From NCBI RefSeq assembly GCF_905147045.1, contig NC_065895.1, forward strand, positions 1,431,001 to 1,495,000: a DNA stretch of 64,000 nucleotides, given 5' to 3'. The stretch comes from Nymphalis io (lineage: Eukaryota > Arthropoda > Insecta > Lepidoptera > Nymphalidae). This document shows, piece by piece, positions 11,101 through 26,100 of the stretch. Every line of letters starts with the position of its first letter. Position 1 is the stretch's first letter. The notes beneath the pieces were generated by a model. That model had not been told where the DNA came from. It saw only the letters and a list, made by a program, of their open reading frames with translations, and made no database searches. Made by a program: the position numbers and the translations under genes.

Positions 11101-14100
11101 TATATTTTTCTTCCCAATAATCTGTAAAGATTTAATGTTATATTGCAAAAACTAAACATATACAAAATATATTATTTATCGCTTAAACTATGATCAGATA
11201 ATCTTACGTTGTCCATAATATCCCCCACTACCGCCGATCTGGGATGCTGTATAGAGATCGCTGCTTTTCATTGCTGTAACACAAAAAAAATTTTTTTTCA
11301 AATAATAGTTTGAAAATATATTTATTCAAAATTTTCAAGATTTCCAATAAGATAAGTCGTTATTTTAATTCATTGGGTTCAATAAAATATTAATCAACAA
11401 CCTCCACGCAAACTGGCCTATCATATATCATCATTAATATATAAAAACGAAGTCATGTATAATAGTTAGTGTATCTATATATTATTTGTCCGTTTGTTCA
11501 ATTATATATATTTTAAGTTATTCAACATCACGAATATTTTTATTCCATCAATTTTGGTCAGTATTTTATTGGAAAATGTTTAGATTTTGATATTCTTAAG
11601 TACCTTCCCTCTCCTTAGTGAGGAGGTAGGCGTATGGATTCTGTACGAAGAGGTTATCGGGGTTGACCTGTCGCGCCACGTCGCACTCCATTTCGCCGAG
11701 CCATTGCGGCTGCACCAACATGTACATCAGATTATCCCCTGAAACAATTATCATGCAATTAATATATTGAAAAACATTCACTTTTGAAAACAATTGCATA
11801 AAGGACCTTATTACAGAAACAGTTTAATAAATAGCCACTGTACAAATCTTGGTTGATTGAGATGATGAATTAAGCAAGACTTGACAAAAACAAGTAAGTT
11901 GACAGATCTAAATAAGAAACATCAAAATAAAATTGTAGATGGCGCCACCGGTCGAATGAGATGAATGTACCAAAAATAATAATAATAAAATAGTCTTCCA
12001 GAATTTCAAGAGAGATTAGCCAACTACGCAAGAGATATTATTATTATTTAGTGCACAAGTGTCTGCGCAAACACAAATGCACTCTCTATTCCCTAACTCT
12101 CATAATCCGATGGGACGGCAATCGGACACGATCGGAAAGAGTTCAGGCGCGAGAACAACGGCTTTACATGCTTTCCGAGGCATGGGAGTGTACACACTTC
12201 CATATTCCAGACTCCGGGTTGCTATTGAGAATTTTCGACAACTCAATTATTTTTTATTGGACCGATCTGGGATTTGAACCCGGGACCTCTGGGTCTACGG
12301 CCTTACATCTAGCCACTAGACCAACGAGGCAGTCAGTACCAAAGATATATAATTACAAGTGATAAGATAAAATTAAAAACGAGATGTACCAGTAAGGGTC
12401 TGATAGGGCCACATGATGTAAATCTCCGCCTCGTCCACTGTGAAGGGTCCCTCGTTCTTTATGTTGTACTTGTGGATCACTTGCGGACCCAACTTCGTGT
12501 CATCCTTTAGGTTCTGCGCGTCGTACAAAGACGCGTTGTAGTGCAGTTCTGGTGGATCTGATGCCCTGAAATATTAAAAGTAGTATATATTATTTAATAT
12601 GCATTAATAGTATAGTGATTTTTGTAATTAATCAACAAGAAATGCTGTCCCAGATTTAGCATTTCCCGAAGGTTTCTTAAATGGCTTTGGTTATTTTTAT
12701 GTTTGTAGCTTAAAAATAATAAATCATAGTAATTTTCTTTATAAATAGCCAAAAATACATTTAACCACATATTTTAATATACAAAAAGTGGTTTAATATT
12801 TAACTATTTTCGTCACCTCAATGACGTACTATTGAGCTTGATAATTTTTTTTTTTCAATATAATGAAATGCTAAAATAATTCAGTGATCCGGTGTTTTTT
12901 TTTCATGCCATATAGCTAGATCACGTCCTACCCTGTAGGAAACTCTGTTCTGTATGCCGGACTCACCCGATGACGGTCAGCACCGCCTTGACGACTACTC
13001 CTATGCCGAGATGTCTCGTGTTGTCGTACTGCGTGCCCTGCTCGGGGTTGGTGGAGTTCACCTCCATGTTGAAGTCCAAGCTCGTCACGCGCGCGTCCAC
13101 CTCCACAATCACGCGGAAGTTTACCTGTGGGCGAAGACTCTTAGTATTGTCTGCTTCATATTTACTTGGGGCTGATCGGAAAACGTGGATTTCAACAGAT
13201 ATTCTAATTCAGAAAATAAATGTTTATATCGATAGACAGCTTGTCTCTTTGTTTAAAGAGAAAAATATATCCTTCATAATAAGTTGTTTTGATGAAAACG
13301 GTGAACTTTCTTTCATTAGGATTTTCTAAATTACTTGCGCTACATAGGACAAAATATACTCACACTTTGACCGCTCGCCATTGGGTTTCCTAAATCACAT
13401 TTCAGAGTACTGTTTCCATCGGTGCCTTTGTTCTTTATCGAGCAGTAGATGGGCGTAGATTCGGCGCGCTCCTTGTCCAACCTTTCCATCTTGGCGTACG
13501 TGACCCCGGCCGGTATTTGGAGATAGTAGCCAGCTTCGAAAGCGTCCTCTCCAGAATTTTCAACTTTTACATCGATGTGTAAATTCTCGCCGGATCCGAG
13601 AACGTAGTTTACGGTCGGTCTACGAGTTCAGAATAGTTAGTCTCCCAAAAGCGGAACATAAGATTAAGATGTATCGAACCTAAGTCTAATAATGGCAAGA
13701 AAAAATATATCGTTACATATAATTTTTTTTTTTTTTTATAGAATAGGAAGGTGGACGAGCATATGGGCCACCTGATGGTAAGTGGTCACCAAACGCCCTT
13801 AGACATTGTAAGAAATGTCAACCATCGCTTATAGCCAATGCGCCACCAACCTTGGGAACTAAGATTTTATGTCCCTTGTGCCTGTAATTACACTGGCTCA
13901 CTCACCCTTCAAACCGGAACACAACAATATCAAGTATTGCTGTTTTGCGGTAGAATATCTGATGAGTGGGTGGTACCTACCCAGACGAGCTTGCACAAAG
14001 CCCTACCACCAGTGAACTAAATAATTTGTAACATTCGAATAGGTACTTTACAGTATGTATTTTTACTTAGTATATTCGTATGCATTTATCCCAATCACAC

Positions 14101-17100
14101 GAATGATACCGGTAGAGAGGGCGTGGCACTACTCACGTGGTGACGAACATCTTGAGGTCGGGCACGCAGACGTTGTCGGGCCCGCAGTTCTTCTGTATGT
14201 TGAGCGAGTCGGTGCGCTCGATGCTGCGCGTGCGGTCGAGCACGGGCGGCACCGCGCCGCCCGCGCCCGCGCCCGCCGACAGCTCGTACGTCAGCTTCAC
14301 CTCCATCGGAGTCAGCTTGTCGCGGATCTCGTCCTGCTCATTGTACGGATTATATTACGGCTTGTAAGCAGGCGATGTTATGTCGTTCGATGTTACAGAA
14401 GATCTCAAAACGTGGCATGAGAAACCCACTAATGCATTAAGATTAATTCCCACTGGATTATTGTAAAATTCAAAATATATTTTTTAATGAAGGCTATCGT
14501 TTCTGGTCTCACTAATTGACGCCACGACCACGGTCGTTAAAAAAGCACTTTGTAATGTAATGTAAATGTTGTGATTTCATTGTAAATAATTTAGATAACA
14601 ACCAAAGAAATATAATATTGATTAAATGAATAAAACGTAGTTTGCCACAGTTAATAAAGAAAGGCACAATCACAATTTACAACAATCATGAGTTACTAGT
14701 GAATACCCTCGCAAATAGTAAAGTGAACGTTTAGTGATATTTGACATTTCTAGAGATCATACTCTAAATTAGTGCCTCGCGCAACAAATTCAAGCCCCCA
14801 TTAAACCACTTTTTTACTTACATCCAGGTACACCATAATTTCCTTGCACTCCTGCTGCCCTTGTGTCAGCAACATGTGAGTCGTATATATCGTCTGTCTG
14901 CTCTCCATCAAAAACAGGCGCTTGCTCGTCTTCTGCCTCGAGTCCAGGTCGATGGTCACCTCGAAGTCTAGTAATACAACATTTTATGTGATTATCGTTT
15001 TGTTATATAAAAGTTGGGTTCACCCTTGATTCATAGTTCGTATTTTAAATAACAAATATACATTTTCTAACAATTACATGCCTTGAACGTAAATGTGCAG
15101 AAATTAATTTTGTAGACATCTAACACTTACTACGAGTGGCGTTTACACATTAAAGATCACTATTTTCTTAATATTTACATAATTTAAAACGGTTATTTAC
15201 ACAATAAATAATTTATATATAATATAATAATTTTATGATTTTTTTTTATTTACCAATTATTTGCTACTTCAACCACTCACCAAAATAGCAAATATATCCC
15301 TCCGCTTGGAAAAAAGAAAATTATGATAAAGACTATAATTGTACACTATAAATATTACACACACAATCTCTCTTCACACAATTGCACAAACACACATACA
15401 TACATGAATATATTTTAATTTCAGACATTTTCCATTATTTATAAAAAATATTAAGGTTTTCGTTATTTTTATCAATGATAGTTGTAAATTACTTACGTTA
15501 AATAATTTAATTGTAACGATTTTGATAACTGATAAAATTAAAAAAATATTGAAGTATAGAAGTTCATAGTATACTCACTTATTTGTTGATCAACGTTGAC
15601 ACCATCGTATGTCAGACAGAACATGAGCTGCGCGCAAGCGACCTGCGTGCCATTCGAGAGGCGGCATCTCTTATCGTCGAGGGAAATTAATTTGCTTTCA
15701 CCCATGAACTTGACATCCGCCATTACCTTAACTACAGGGCGAGATCTAGAAATAATAAATACAAGTTCACGATCGAGATACCACAGGGAACGGAATACCT
15801 GAATTTCAATCGAATATTGCGGGCTATCACTATACTGAGCAAATTATTATGACATTTAATTTATTATTATTATATATTACAGCCACCTGTGAGCTAAAAT
15901 TATTGCATACAATTTTGACGACCATATCATCTTTTTTTTTTTTTTATTTGGGAAACTAACGGTACATTCATTCTTAACACATGTATACATATATTCTTTA
16001 TATTAACATTAGCACACATACCAGTCAAGTTTCCACTTGACTGGTACATATCTAAAACATAATTAGAACAAAACAAACAAATTAATAAAAATAAAAAGTC
16101 ATGACAGTAGGGGAAATTTAAAAAAAACTTACTTTAGAAACACAACGCTGTCCGATTTGTAAGCGCCCACGGCCAAATCGGTGTAGTTGTTGTTATCAAG
16201 GTCCACGCCACCAGACAGGGAGAAACCAAAAGTAGTCAAAGAGGGACTGATCTCTTCAGCTGTGATCGCCTGGGAGTACTTCTCGCCAATACCCAACTCA
16301 CTACCATGGTAGATGAACACCACACCTCTACCATTTTCTCCACCGTAAGGGGCACCGACGGCCACGTCTGAAGAAAAAAATGATTATTTTTTATTCTTCT
16401 TACTTAAAGATTTCTACATCGAATTTCAAAGTAGAATAAAAAAAAAAACTTCAAATTATAATGTCTGCTTAATTAACGAACCTCCAAATCCGTCATAATT
16501 GATATCTCCAAGTGACGTGACGGCTAAACCGAATCTTCCTTTAGACACTTCACCCGTTCTTGCGTGATTTTTAGCGAACGCCTAAAATGGATTATAATAT
16601 TATAACGATTGTATATACGATTCAAAAAATAAAGCAGAATATTGATGCCATAATAGAAAGATATGTAATATAAATGACTTTCTGTTTACTCACCCTATTT
16701 TTGCCCTGATAAATTACATATATTCTTCCATGTTCATAACCATCGCTTTTAGGCTTAGTGAACATTGGGGCACCGACAATAATATCATCAGCACCATCAC
16801 CATCGATGTCACCACTCGCAAGACTGTAGCCGAAGTATGCGCCGATTTGTGAACCGCTGATATTTTTGATATTTTGGAGCTCCCAAGTATATAGAACAAC
16901 CTAAAACACACATTTATAATTATATGAAGATGATACTTTTACTTAGCTAAAATTTAAATATCTCCAAATGGATATCTTTGAAAAAACACCAACCAATCCT
17001 CTCAAATCTGATCCTCTCGGTACCCCAACAGCGACTCCCTGAATACCCTGACCAGCAAAGTCTCCAACAGTCACTGAATATCCCATGTAAGAATCATCGT

Positions 17101-20100
17101 ATTTAGGACTTGCTTCTGGTGTCGAAATCAAAACTGGTCTTGAGTTTAACGTTTGTACTTTCAGCTGACCTAGAAAAGGATTGCTTATTAATAACTAAAT
17201 ATCAATTAAATATTTAAATGACTCATTCAAAAGCCATTCCGTACATGACGTAAGCTTTATGATATTCATGTTTGAATCGTACGGTGATCTATTTGAGAAT
17301 AATGTACAAGATACATCAAGCAATCAAATTCCTTAATTTAAAAGATGTGACGTCATTCAAATTTATAAGAAGTAGACAATGAGAAATTTTGAGACGTACC
17401 GATATAAGTTTCTAAATTATTGTTCATTAGCAAATACTGGAACGATTGATTTGGAAAGTATTTTAGAACATGAAGTTTAAACAGACACAGGCAAAATTAA
17501 AATTACAGTAAAACATATTGTTAGCAGACACATGTTTACGTTATTTGCATTATGAACATGTGCCACAGAAAAAGTTACTTCACAATAATTATCAATATCA
17601 AAAGCATTTTATACATTAAAAATATCACTAATGAGTTTCATGTAAAAAAAAACGTTTTGACATGAAACTCATCGCGATAATCTGAATTAAAACATTTTTG
17701 CCATAAAATATTTCGAAAATTCATATAACATTGTTTTTATTATTTTAAAAATCGAAATCAAATTAAACAATAAATGTATGTATTTTAATAATAAAAATTA
17801 CACTCATGTAAAATGCCAATCAAATAACACGTAAAATTTAAACATCTTAATTAATAAAAGGGATTCTTGAGTATGTTAAATACCACCAAATTATTCAAGC
17901 GACCAAATTAATTTTAAAGCCAATGGGGTGATTTTTATTTCAATTAGTCTTAAAGCGTTGGGCGTTTATTTAAAGCGTTAATTAACCTCTTAATCCCTTT
18001 TAACAATATCATAAGTAACTAATACCCATAATACAAGACCACGTTAACAGAAAATAATGCTGTTCTAATATTTTACACAAAACAAAGACAATCTCATTTA
18101 ATATTTTTGACAATGTTTTTTCTAAATGTATTTTTCTTAAAATAAACCTGATTAGATTCAGGCTTTCACAAATGGTTAGCACTGTACGTATATGAATTTA
18201 TAGACAGATCATTCATAAAAATCTGGAGCCATACGTGCTGTGACTCGACTAAGTCTACCTTTATCATGAGCGTAGCCAGGTGAGGACTTGAGTATAACCC
18301 ATACAAGATAAAGAGGATTTAATTTTTTAAGTCGTACAGACTAAATTGTGTCTATATTAATAATAAAAAAAATCATTCTCAAAGTTCAATATTGGTTGAA
18401 AACATAATTTCGTTTTTAGACTTGCAATATTCTCTTCAGAATAAAACCCTGGCTACGCCATAATGATCACAATCGAATGGATTCTATAGTCATTCGTGCA
18501 ATGACTTCACTAAGACTATTTACTATGCAGCTAATGGACATATGTAGGTCATATCATCGATACCAGAAATGTGACATGGAAAGCTAATGAATACACTATT
18601 CATAATGTTGACGGTTGGGACAATAGTTTAAGTCGAAACCCAATCACACACATCAATCATTTTGAATAGAAATTATGAAGCTCTAATTCAATTCTTATTT
18701 TAAGATATTGATTATTTAATTATTTTTTTATGGATAATCGATTTTAATTATGACAATTTCAACGTAAACTATAAAGACTATTATTTAATTAATTGTTTTA
18801 TGAGCAAAAGAGATGGAAGAAAAAAATCGATTCCCATAATATAAATATAAATCAATAATCGAATCGCAAAAATAAAAATTGAATTACTTCAATATGGCTC
18901 GGCTTTATTATTTGTAGGATTATATTTGAAAGCCTCTTTTATGTTATGTTTGTTAAGAGTTACGAGGTCAACTGGCGATACGTTTGTTTTTTACCTTCCT
19001 TCGGCATATAGTAGTTGAATCTCGCACTAGTGTCTATGGATAACGTTCGCCCTGTGAAGTGTCATCAATAGTTCAGAATATATCACACATGTAGACGAAG
19101 TTACTGGACGATTTGAATATATAAATATATTCGAAAACAAGAATAACGAGCTAATGACTCACTATGTGGTAAGTGACTTGCTCTAAAATATTAACGTTGC
19201 AATACTGCCCTCGTATCAAAAACACAGTATCTTTAGTATTTTCAACGTAACTTATGTATTTGTCAATAACAAAGCTATTTAACAATTACACTTTAAACGC
19301 AATTTTCTCGAAACGGTATATTCGATGTAACTGTGTTTTTAATAACAAGGGCAGATTAGCTGCCGCACTTCCAATGTATTCTTTTATTGCTTGTGCAATA
19401 CACTGGTTTACTCACCCTTGATACCGAAACAGCAGTGAAAATTTGTCGTTTGTGGATGTTCTCAGTTAACAAAAAAATACTTTCATTCGCTGTTCATATT
19501 AATTACATTTTACTGATTTTGTATTTAACTATCCATAATTTGTTTTCGCAAGCCGTTTCTTCACTAGCGTTTTTACTATTAAGATGATATATTATATCTT
19601 ACCTTGCCAATAAAAGCTGCCAGGTGCACCCATGAAAAGCCTTTGTCCGTCCTAGAAAGTAAAATAGCGTAAATTTATTTATTTCTCTGAAAACATACAC
19701 ATTTCATTAATTACAAGTAAAATTTATTTTAATTTTATATTATAGAAAAAATATTCTACTTGTGTATCACATATTCATTATGAAATTAAAATTATAATTT
19801 AATAATACTGGAACTATAAAAGTAACAGATTAGAAAAAATCGCTATGTTTTCTCATCTGTGTACGAAACTCAAAAACTTCAAACTATAGTTTTATGTTTT
19901 TGTTTAAATAACCAGTTTATTTATAAAACACAATAGTTATAAAATCACCTTCAAGTCTGAGCTTTAAGTATCTATTAAAACAGAAATATAAATTTTCATC
20001 TAATTAAATAAAAGTATTTCGTTAAAATTTAAAAATACTACAATACAATTGTCAATTTTTTAATGGCAATACTTAAATCGGACCATCCGAATGAATACTG

Positions 20101-23100
20101 GTAATAAAGAATAAATTATTCCTTATTTGAAATTTATATTTAAAAATCGAATTCGAAATATTAATATAAATAAACGAAAAAATATCTCAATCATACACAG
20201 AAGAGAGCTCTTTCTTTGATATAACATTGTAGAAATCAACAGTTAAGTTGTTAAAGCACTTGCGCATTGGTTATACGAGCTCACTGTTATCATAAAGGGG
20301 TTGTTTATAGCTTATTCCTTTTCGTTGAGATAAAATTGATCTGTTTATGTGTGAAGCACTTATGTATTTTTAAAATTTTATTATGTGAGTGATAACGTGA
20401 AAGCAATTGTCTGATGAATAAACACAAAACGCTTTTTTTTCTATTTCTATAATAAATTTTTATTTTGATACGACCATTTATATATATGTATGTACATAAG
20501 ATATAAAGACAATAATTAGAATTTCAACGTTCTCATTAACACATACATAACTAAGTTTTATGTATAAAATAAGAAACGTCAATCTCTATCTGCATACGAA
20601 ATGACCTCATCCGTTGCGTGTACCCATCCCAGACCCATTAACTTATCGGACAAAACGCAGACGCTTCCAACTCGTGTGAACGTGTGAGATAACTCCAATA
20701 CTTCAAAAAAACTGTATCTTTGAACATGTGTATTGATTTGTCGTTACTTGCCACTTGAGATAACATTTTCAACTTTTTTTCATAATACTTCATTTTTCTT
20801 CCTTATCATTTTTTATTTGATTTGAAAAGGTCTTCTTTAAAAATAAACTAATGAATAATAACAAATATATTAATGTAATCTCATAACTTTATCTTCATCA
20901 ATTTCATAAGCTTTTAAGATATTGTCAATTCCCATAGCAATATTGCGCGAGCGCCGGCTGGCCGATAAATATGCGCGTACGCCGCGTCACCCCATATAAA
21001 GAGCGACAAGCTCCATGCGCGGGCGCACGCCTTCTTTCGGCGCTGTCACGTGGGGGCAGAATGTCAAATCGAAGGTTTATGGTCATATGTTTCGCAACTT
21101 TTTAGGATACAGGATAAATAAAGTATAGTTACGTACATTTTATTACAGTTTGATTTACAGAATAAGCACGAAGACGTGTCTACACTTGAGAGCTTTAAAC
21201 AATTCATAGAAATCGTTAAAGTCAACGGGTTGCTTGTAATTGAATATTCAATCATTACCCATAAATATTAGCGTTGTTTTAAATCCCATAACTCGTGAAA
21301 CGAGGCACTATAGTAAAACAATATTATAGTGTTCAAAGCCAAATGAATATTCATGAGGGAGATGAAATTTTAAAGTACATACTTAACAAAACTTTACTGC
21401 AGGTTTGAAGTTCGTACATATATTGTATGTTACATTTCATGTTGTATTTGATTACATGAATAGTATTTAAAGTTCTAGTTTTTACTTAAAACGAACGAGA
21501 TGTTATTTTAAAATTCTATTATAATAACATTGCTTATTATATTTTAATGTATATACAAAATAAAGAAACTAGTAGCGTCCATCGCCTTCGTGTGAAAAGA
21601 AGGGAGACGTTAGGTACCTTTCATGTACTTTCTTTAAACCCTTACAACGTATATGTAAAATTTCATGATAATCAGTTGAGTTGTTAAAATACGAAAGCGT
21701 AACAAACAACCAAACTCACTTTTGGGTTTTTTTTTTTCGAAATGTCAAGTTGCTGTTGGCCAGAGTGGCCTCTACAGCGTCACCGGGGTACTTTTGGGTG
21801 TATAATATTAGTTAGGATTATTCAACCAAAAATTTAAGCAGTATCTACCAAATTAGGTTGGTGACATAAGCCCAAATATGTATGAAGGCATTTTATAACA
21901 ATAAACAAAATAATTATTCAGACAAATCCCTAAGTGTATCCGATTCAATTTTACGAGTACAATGGCGTGCATATCGCTTTTCCCGCCAACACCATTGTCT
22001 GCAAATGGCGACCGTTTACGGCTACGTTCCGAAACCATGTTTGTAAATCCACAAAGAATGTTTAAGACGTTTCAATGACATGGAATTTTGTTTTGCATAG
22101 GAAAAAGGCTGAAATGAATAAAAAATAAAAGAATCACATTGGGAGGGATAACGCTTTATCGGTAGACGAATTACAATTCCGGGTACAAAGGTGGTTTTAC
22201 ATATTTTATACAATTCGTTCTTTTTTTTAATTATATTTACGAGCACTTTTGTTTAATTTTACAAGTTTAAATTAATAAGTGGTAGCATACGGGGTTAAAA
22301 TGTAGATTCTAGCAACAACAGCCGGTGACAAATTCAGTACCTATCTATTATATATGATTTAAAACGTTAATTTATTTAAGTAACAAATGTAAAAAAAAAA
22401 ATCATTTTAAAAATAAAAATGTTGAGGAATTTTTAAAGAGAATCGAATGATTGATAATAATAATTTACCCCGTTGAAAACTTGATTTAATAATCTTATGT
22501 TTACCATCAATATGATCGAAATTTTAATTATTATTAAAAACATAAATATTTATTCAATTTGTTCTTTGTTTCATTTTTCAACAATAGATAACTTTAAATA
22601 ATAGAAATATTCAATTAAGACAAATAACTAGCAACACTGGCTTTGAGATTGTACCCTTATATTGTCTTGAGCTACAATTTACATCTGCATTACGATCCAA
22701 CAAGCTGTACCAATGAATAGTAATGAAACAATTGACTCGACTTCACACCTAACCGAATTTATTGCTGTATAAAGTTGCTGTTTGATATACGTTTTTGAAC
22801 GAAAAAGGTACGTACGTATGTACAATAAAAAAAAACATTTAGGCTCTATGAACCGATGTTTTTTACTAAATAAAAAAAAAAATATAGAACCTTTAGTTTT
22901 TAATAAAAAATATAGTCAGATTGTAAACTGTCAAAAATTTGTGAACGGCGCAGATTGTTTTAATGTAGCAGCCCAATTTAAGTTAAATTACAAACAATTT
23001 AACATTACCATAAATATTATAAGCCATCGAATTTTTATGCGTGTCATTGTAAATTGAATACACAGTTCAGAACTTTTCGACAGCTTACAATCTTTTTAGA

Positions 23101-26100
23101 TTAATTGTTATTAGCCTAGCGGTCCTAACAATTCTACGATGACATATATAATAATTAATTATAAAACAAAGTGGTATTTTTTTAAATCCCTATGAGGCTA
23201 TTCTTAGCGATCACACGTCAACGTATCAGCTTACACGAAGTAGATTCCAAGGATTTATGCAAGTCGTGGTATCTATAATTCTGTTCCCCGAAAAGATCTC
23301 ATCTTGCTGCTTTCGCCGCGTCGCATATGTTTTCATACGGTTGTAATAAGGTAAGAGTTTTTTTTAACAAATACGTTTGTTATACAGATAATAATAAATT
23401 AATTGTACTTGGCGTCTTTTAATAAAAATAGTACTCTACTGTTTAAACAATAAAACAGTTTAAAATAAACTATATTTGCATTCAATTTTTTTATTTAAAT
23501 TTTTTGTATTAAAATAATAATTGTCAAAAAAGGCTGATCACGTACGGTCCTTTGTCACTTTTTTTTTTGGCGAAATGACACCTTTGACAGGAACGTTTTT
23601 AAACGTTCTTCTTTAATTTAAATACATCAGAAATGGATATTATAGTCGTTTATAAGACAAGAATATAAATAGACTACTTAGTGCCAATGTAGACAAGTGA
23701 TTTCTTGTGTATAAAGTGAAGCGAATCGTTCTGACTGAATTGGGCGACACGACCAATTCAGTCAGTATATTCAAGAACCAATACTGGGGACCAATTCTAC
23801 TAAAAAAATTGTCACTTTATCGCAATGGAATCGAAGCGTGATCGTTGCCGTTTTTCCGTTTTGAAATTTCAGTTCTTTAATTTAATTATTGACAATTGCC
23901 AAGTTAGCAATTACGTTTGGTTTTGACATAACGGTATATGTTAATATATTATCGGTTCAGATCCTATTCGAATATTTACAGATGATTCAAAGTTGGATCG
24001 GAATTGAATCGGGAACGTATCATAATCGTTATAAATTAGTAGAATTCGGCCCTTGTATTGTTAGTTATAGAGATATGATGCTGCAGAAGTGTGTTCGCAA
24101 ATACACATGCGCTCTATTCCCTCGCTCTCATAAACCGATGGGACAGCAAACAGACGATAGGCAAAACCAATACTTTTTTTATCCTTTTTTAAATAAATCA
24201 TAATGTATTAAATATAAGGCAGTATGGAGTTTATCAAATAAATGTATTAAGGGAATGAAAGAAATGAACATGAAACGATGAACGTAAAGCCATAACTTGA
24301 ATTAGTTTACAAGTATTAAAGGCAAATATATCAATCAATCGGTCATTTATAAAGTAATAAAAATGAAACTTTGCCAAACAGAGAAAGTCGTAAAACCGCC
24401 TGGACAATTCGCAATACAAACCACCTATTTTCGGAATAGAAATCGCCGGTCGTTTTACTATATTTTTTGCGTTTGCAACAATAAAAGTTTTTAATAATTC
24501 ATAAGGGCGCGCGGCGCGGGCGCAGGCGGGCCTCGTATTCGCGTCACGTGCGACCAACGATGCGATTTCGATGATAATTCAACACGGTAAAAATAATGCT
24601 ATTCCCACGATCGTAAAATCACGATGTTTTACACGTTAGACCTTTGCAGGGATTCGATTCACGAAAATCTTTTTATCTAAACCAAAGCGTACAAATAAAT
24701 AAAAAAAAAAGATTTCTTTAAATTGATAATATAACTGTTCTTTCAATTTAAAGTCTTAAAATTTTAACTGAAATCTGCGTAACGATCTACCATCATAGAT
24801 TTTACCTTTTTTGTTATAATGGCAAATATCATATCATCATCTTAAGTGCGGTGTTGATGGTATTGATAAGCACGCCGCCTCTAAAAGGAGCGTTTAATCG
24901 AGATACGAGACGCTGATATAACAGTTCAGCTATAATCCTAACTAATATTATAAATGCTGAAGTTGATTTGTTACGCTTTCACATTTTACTTCTCAGCCGA
25001 TTATTGTGAAATTTTGCACACACGTTATCAGGTACAGAATAGGATACAGAGTATCTAACACCCTACTCCCTACGAGGGCAAAGCCGCGGGCGGAACCTTG
25101 TAATAGTATATATAAGGACAGTATTCTTGGATACGATACAGCTTTAATCATTTATAAGGAGTTAAATTTTACGAATTATCGCATTAAATCTTATGCGGCA
25201 AGAATAAATACGATATGTAAATCGCTACCGATAACGAATCTCTTACATTCGCATTACGTAACGTTTACAGAACGATGACAATTTCATTCTGGTCGCCGCC
25301 TCGTATTACGCGAGATTACTGTTATTACAATGCGTTTAACTCACCTTTGAGACTGCCGCGGAAAAACCGGCTTGACACACGCCCGTCTTACGCTGCCCGT
25401 GGCTCGCTGGAAATTGTAAAATTAATTTAATAACAATTCGCAAATACGTTACGAATATTGTCGATTTAAATTAACAAAGCGGCTTACAATTTAACATTTT
25501 TATAAGACAGAATATTTTTTTCCCAAATTAATAATAATTATCTAAGGATGTCATATAGTTGTTGGAAATTAATATGTACTATACATTGTAAAAAAGTGTA
25601 AATTGTTACAAATTAAAAGTTTACTTGAATTTAAAACTTACTTTATATGAGTAACTTTTGTATTTGTGTGTTATGTAACCTATGCGCTTATTTTAAAATA
25701 GTTATATATAAACATATGGTAGATTGTTTAGCGTGTATAATACATACAGATGCAAGCATACACATTTACACACAATTATACACTTATACATACATGCTAT
25801 GTATATATAAATATGCTATGAATATGTCTGTTGTTGTCTGTTGTTGTTGTTTGTCCTGAGTTCGGATGTAATTATCTATATGAGTATGTATTTACAAAAG
25901 AAAATTAGTATATGTAGTATATCAGTTGTCTGGTTTCTATAGTACAAGCTCTGCTTAATTTGGGATCAGATGGCCGTACGTGAATAATGTCCTAGCATAT
26001 TTATTTATTTTTATAACAAACATATATATTTTGAAAAACCAATGATATATTTGGAATGTTACCTTAAGATATTTGCAATGAAACTTATTAAGATCAAATT

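Larger units (their letters stand above)
19652..25344. other. integrin intron between exons 3 and 4
   Basis: This 5.7 kb intron is mostly AT-rich. Contents noted separately are a GC-rich island with a TATA-like box (20940-21060), an interspersed repeat fragment (21565-21735), a hairpin (23731-23765), a family 4 fragment (24078-24160), a CpG patch (24505-24565) and a Helitron-like element (24936-25100). Confidence 0.5.

Noticed and set aside
12241..12340. Possible tRNA gene on the minus strand
   Set aside because: A- and B-boxes are present, but the acceptor ends do not pair and a SINE body follows; the same head recurs at 63803 and 40690.
13838..14020. Repeated short protein beginning MRHQPWELRFYVPCACNYTG, also at 29532, 30225 and 42925
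   Set aside because: It is the antisense translation of the family 1 SINE-like element and occurs only inside its copies.
22782..23057. 91-codon plus-strand ORF rich in Lys, Asn and Ile
   Set aside because: The composition is what AT-rich intron DNA gives by chance, with no domain and no neighbours.
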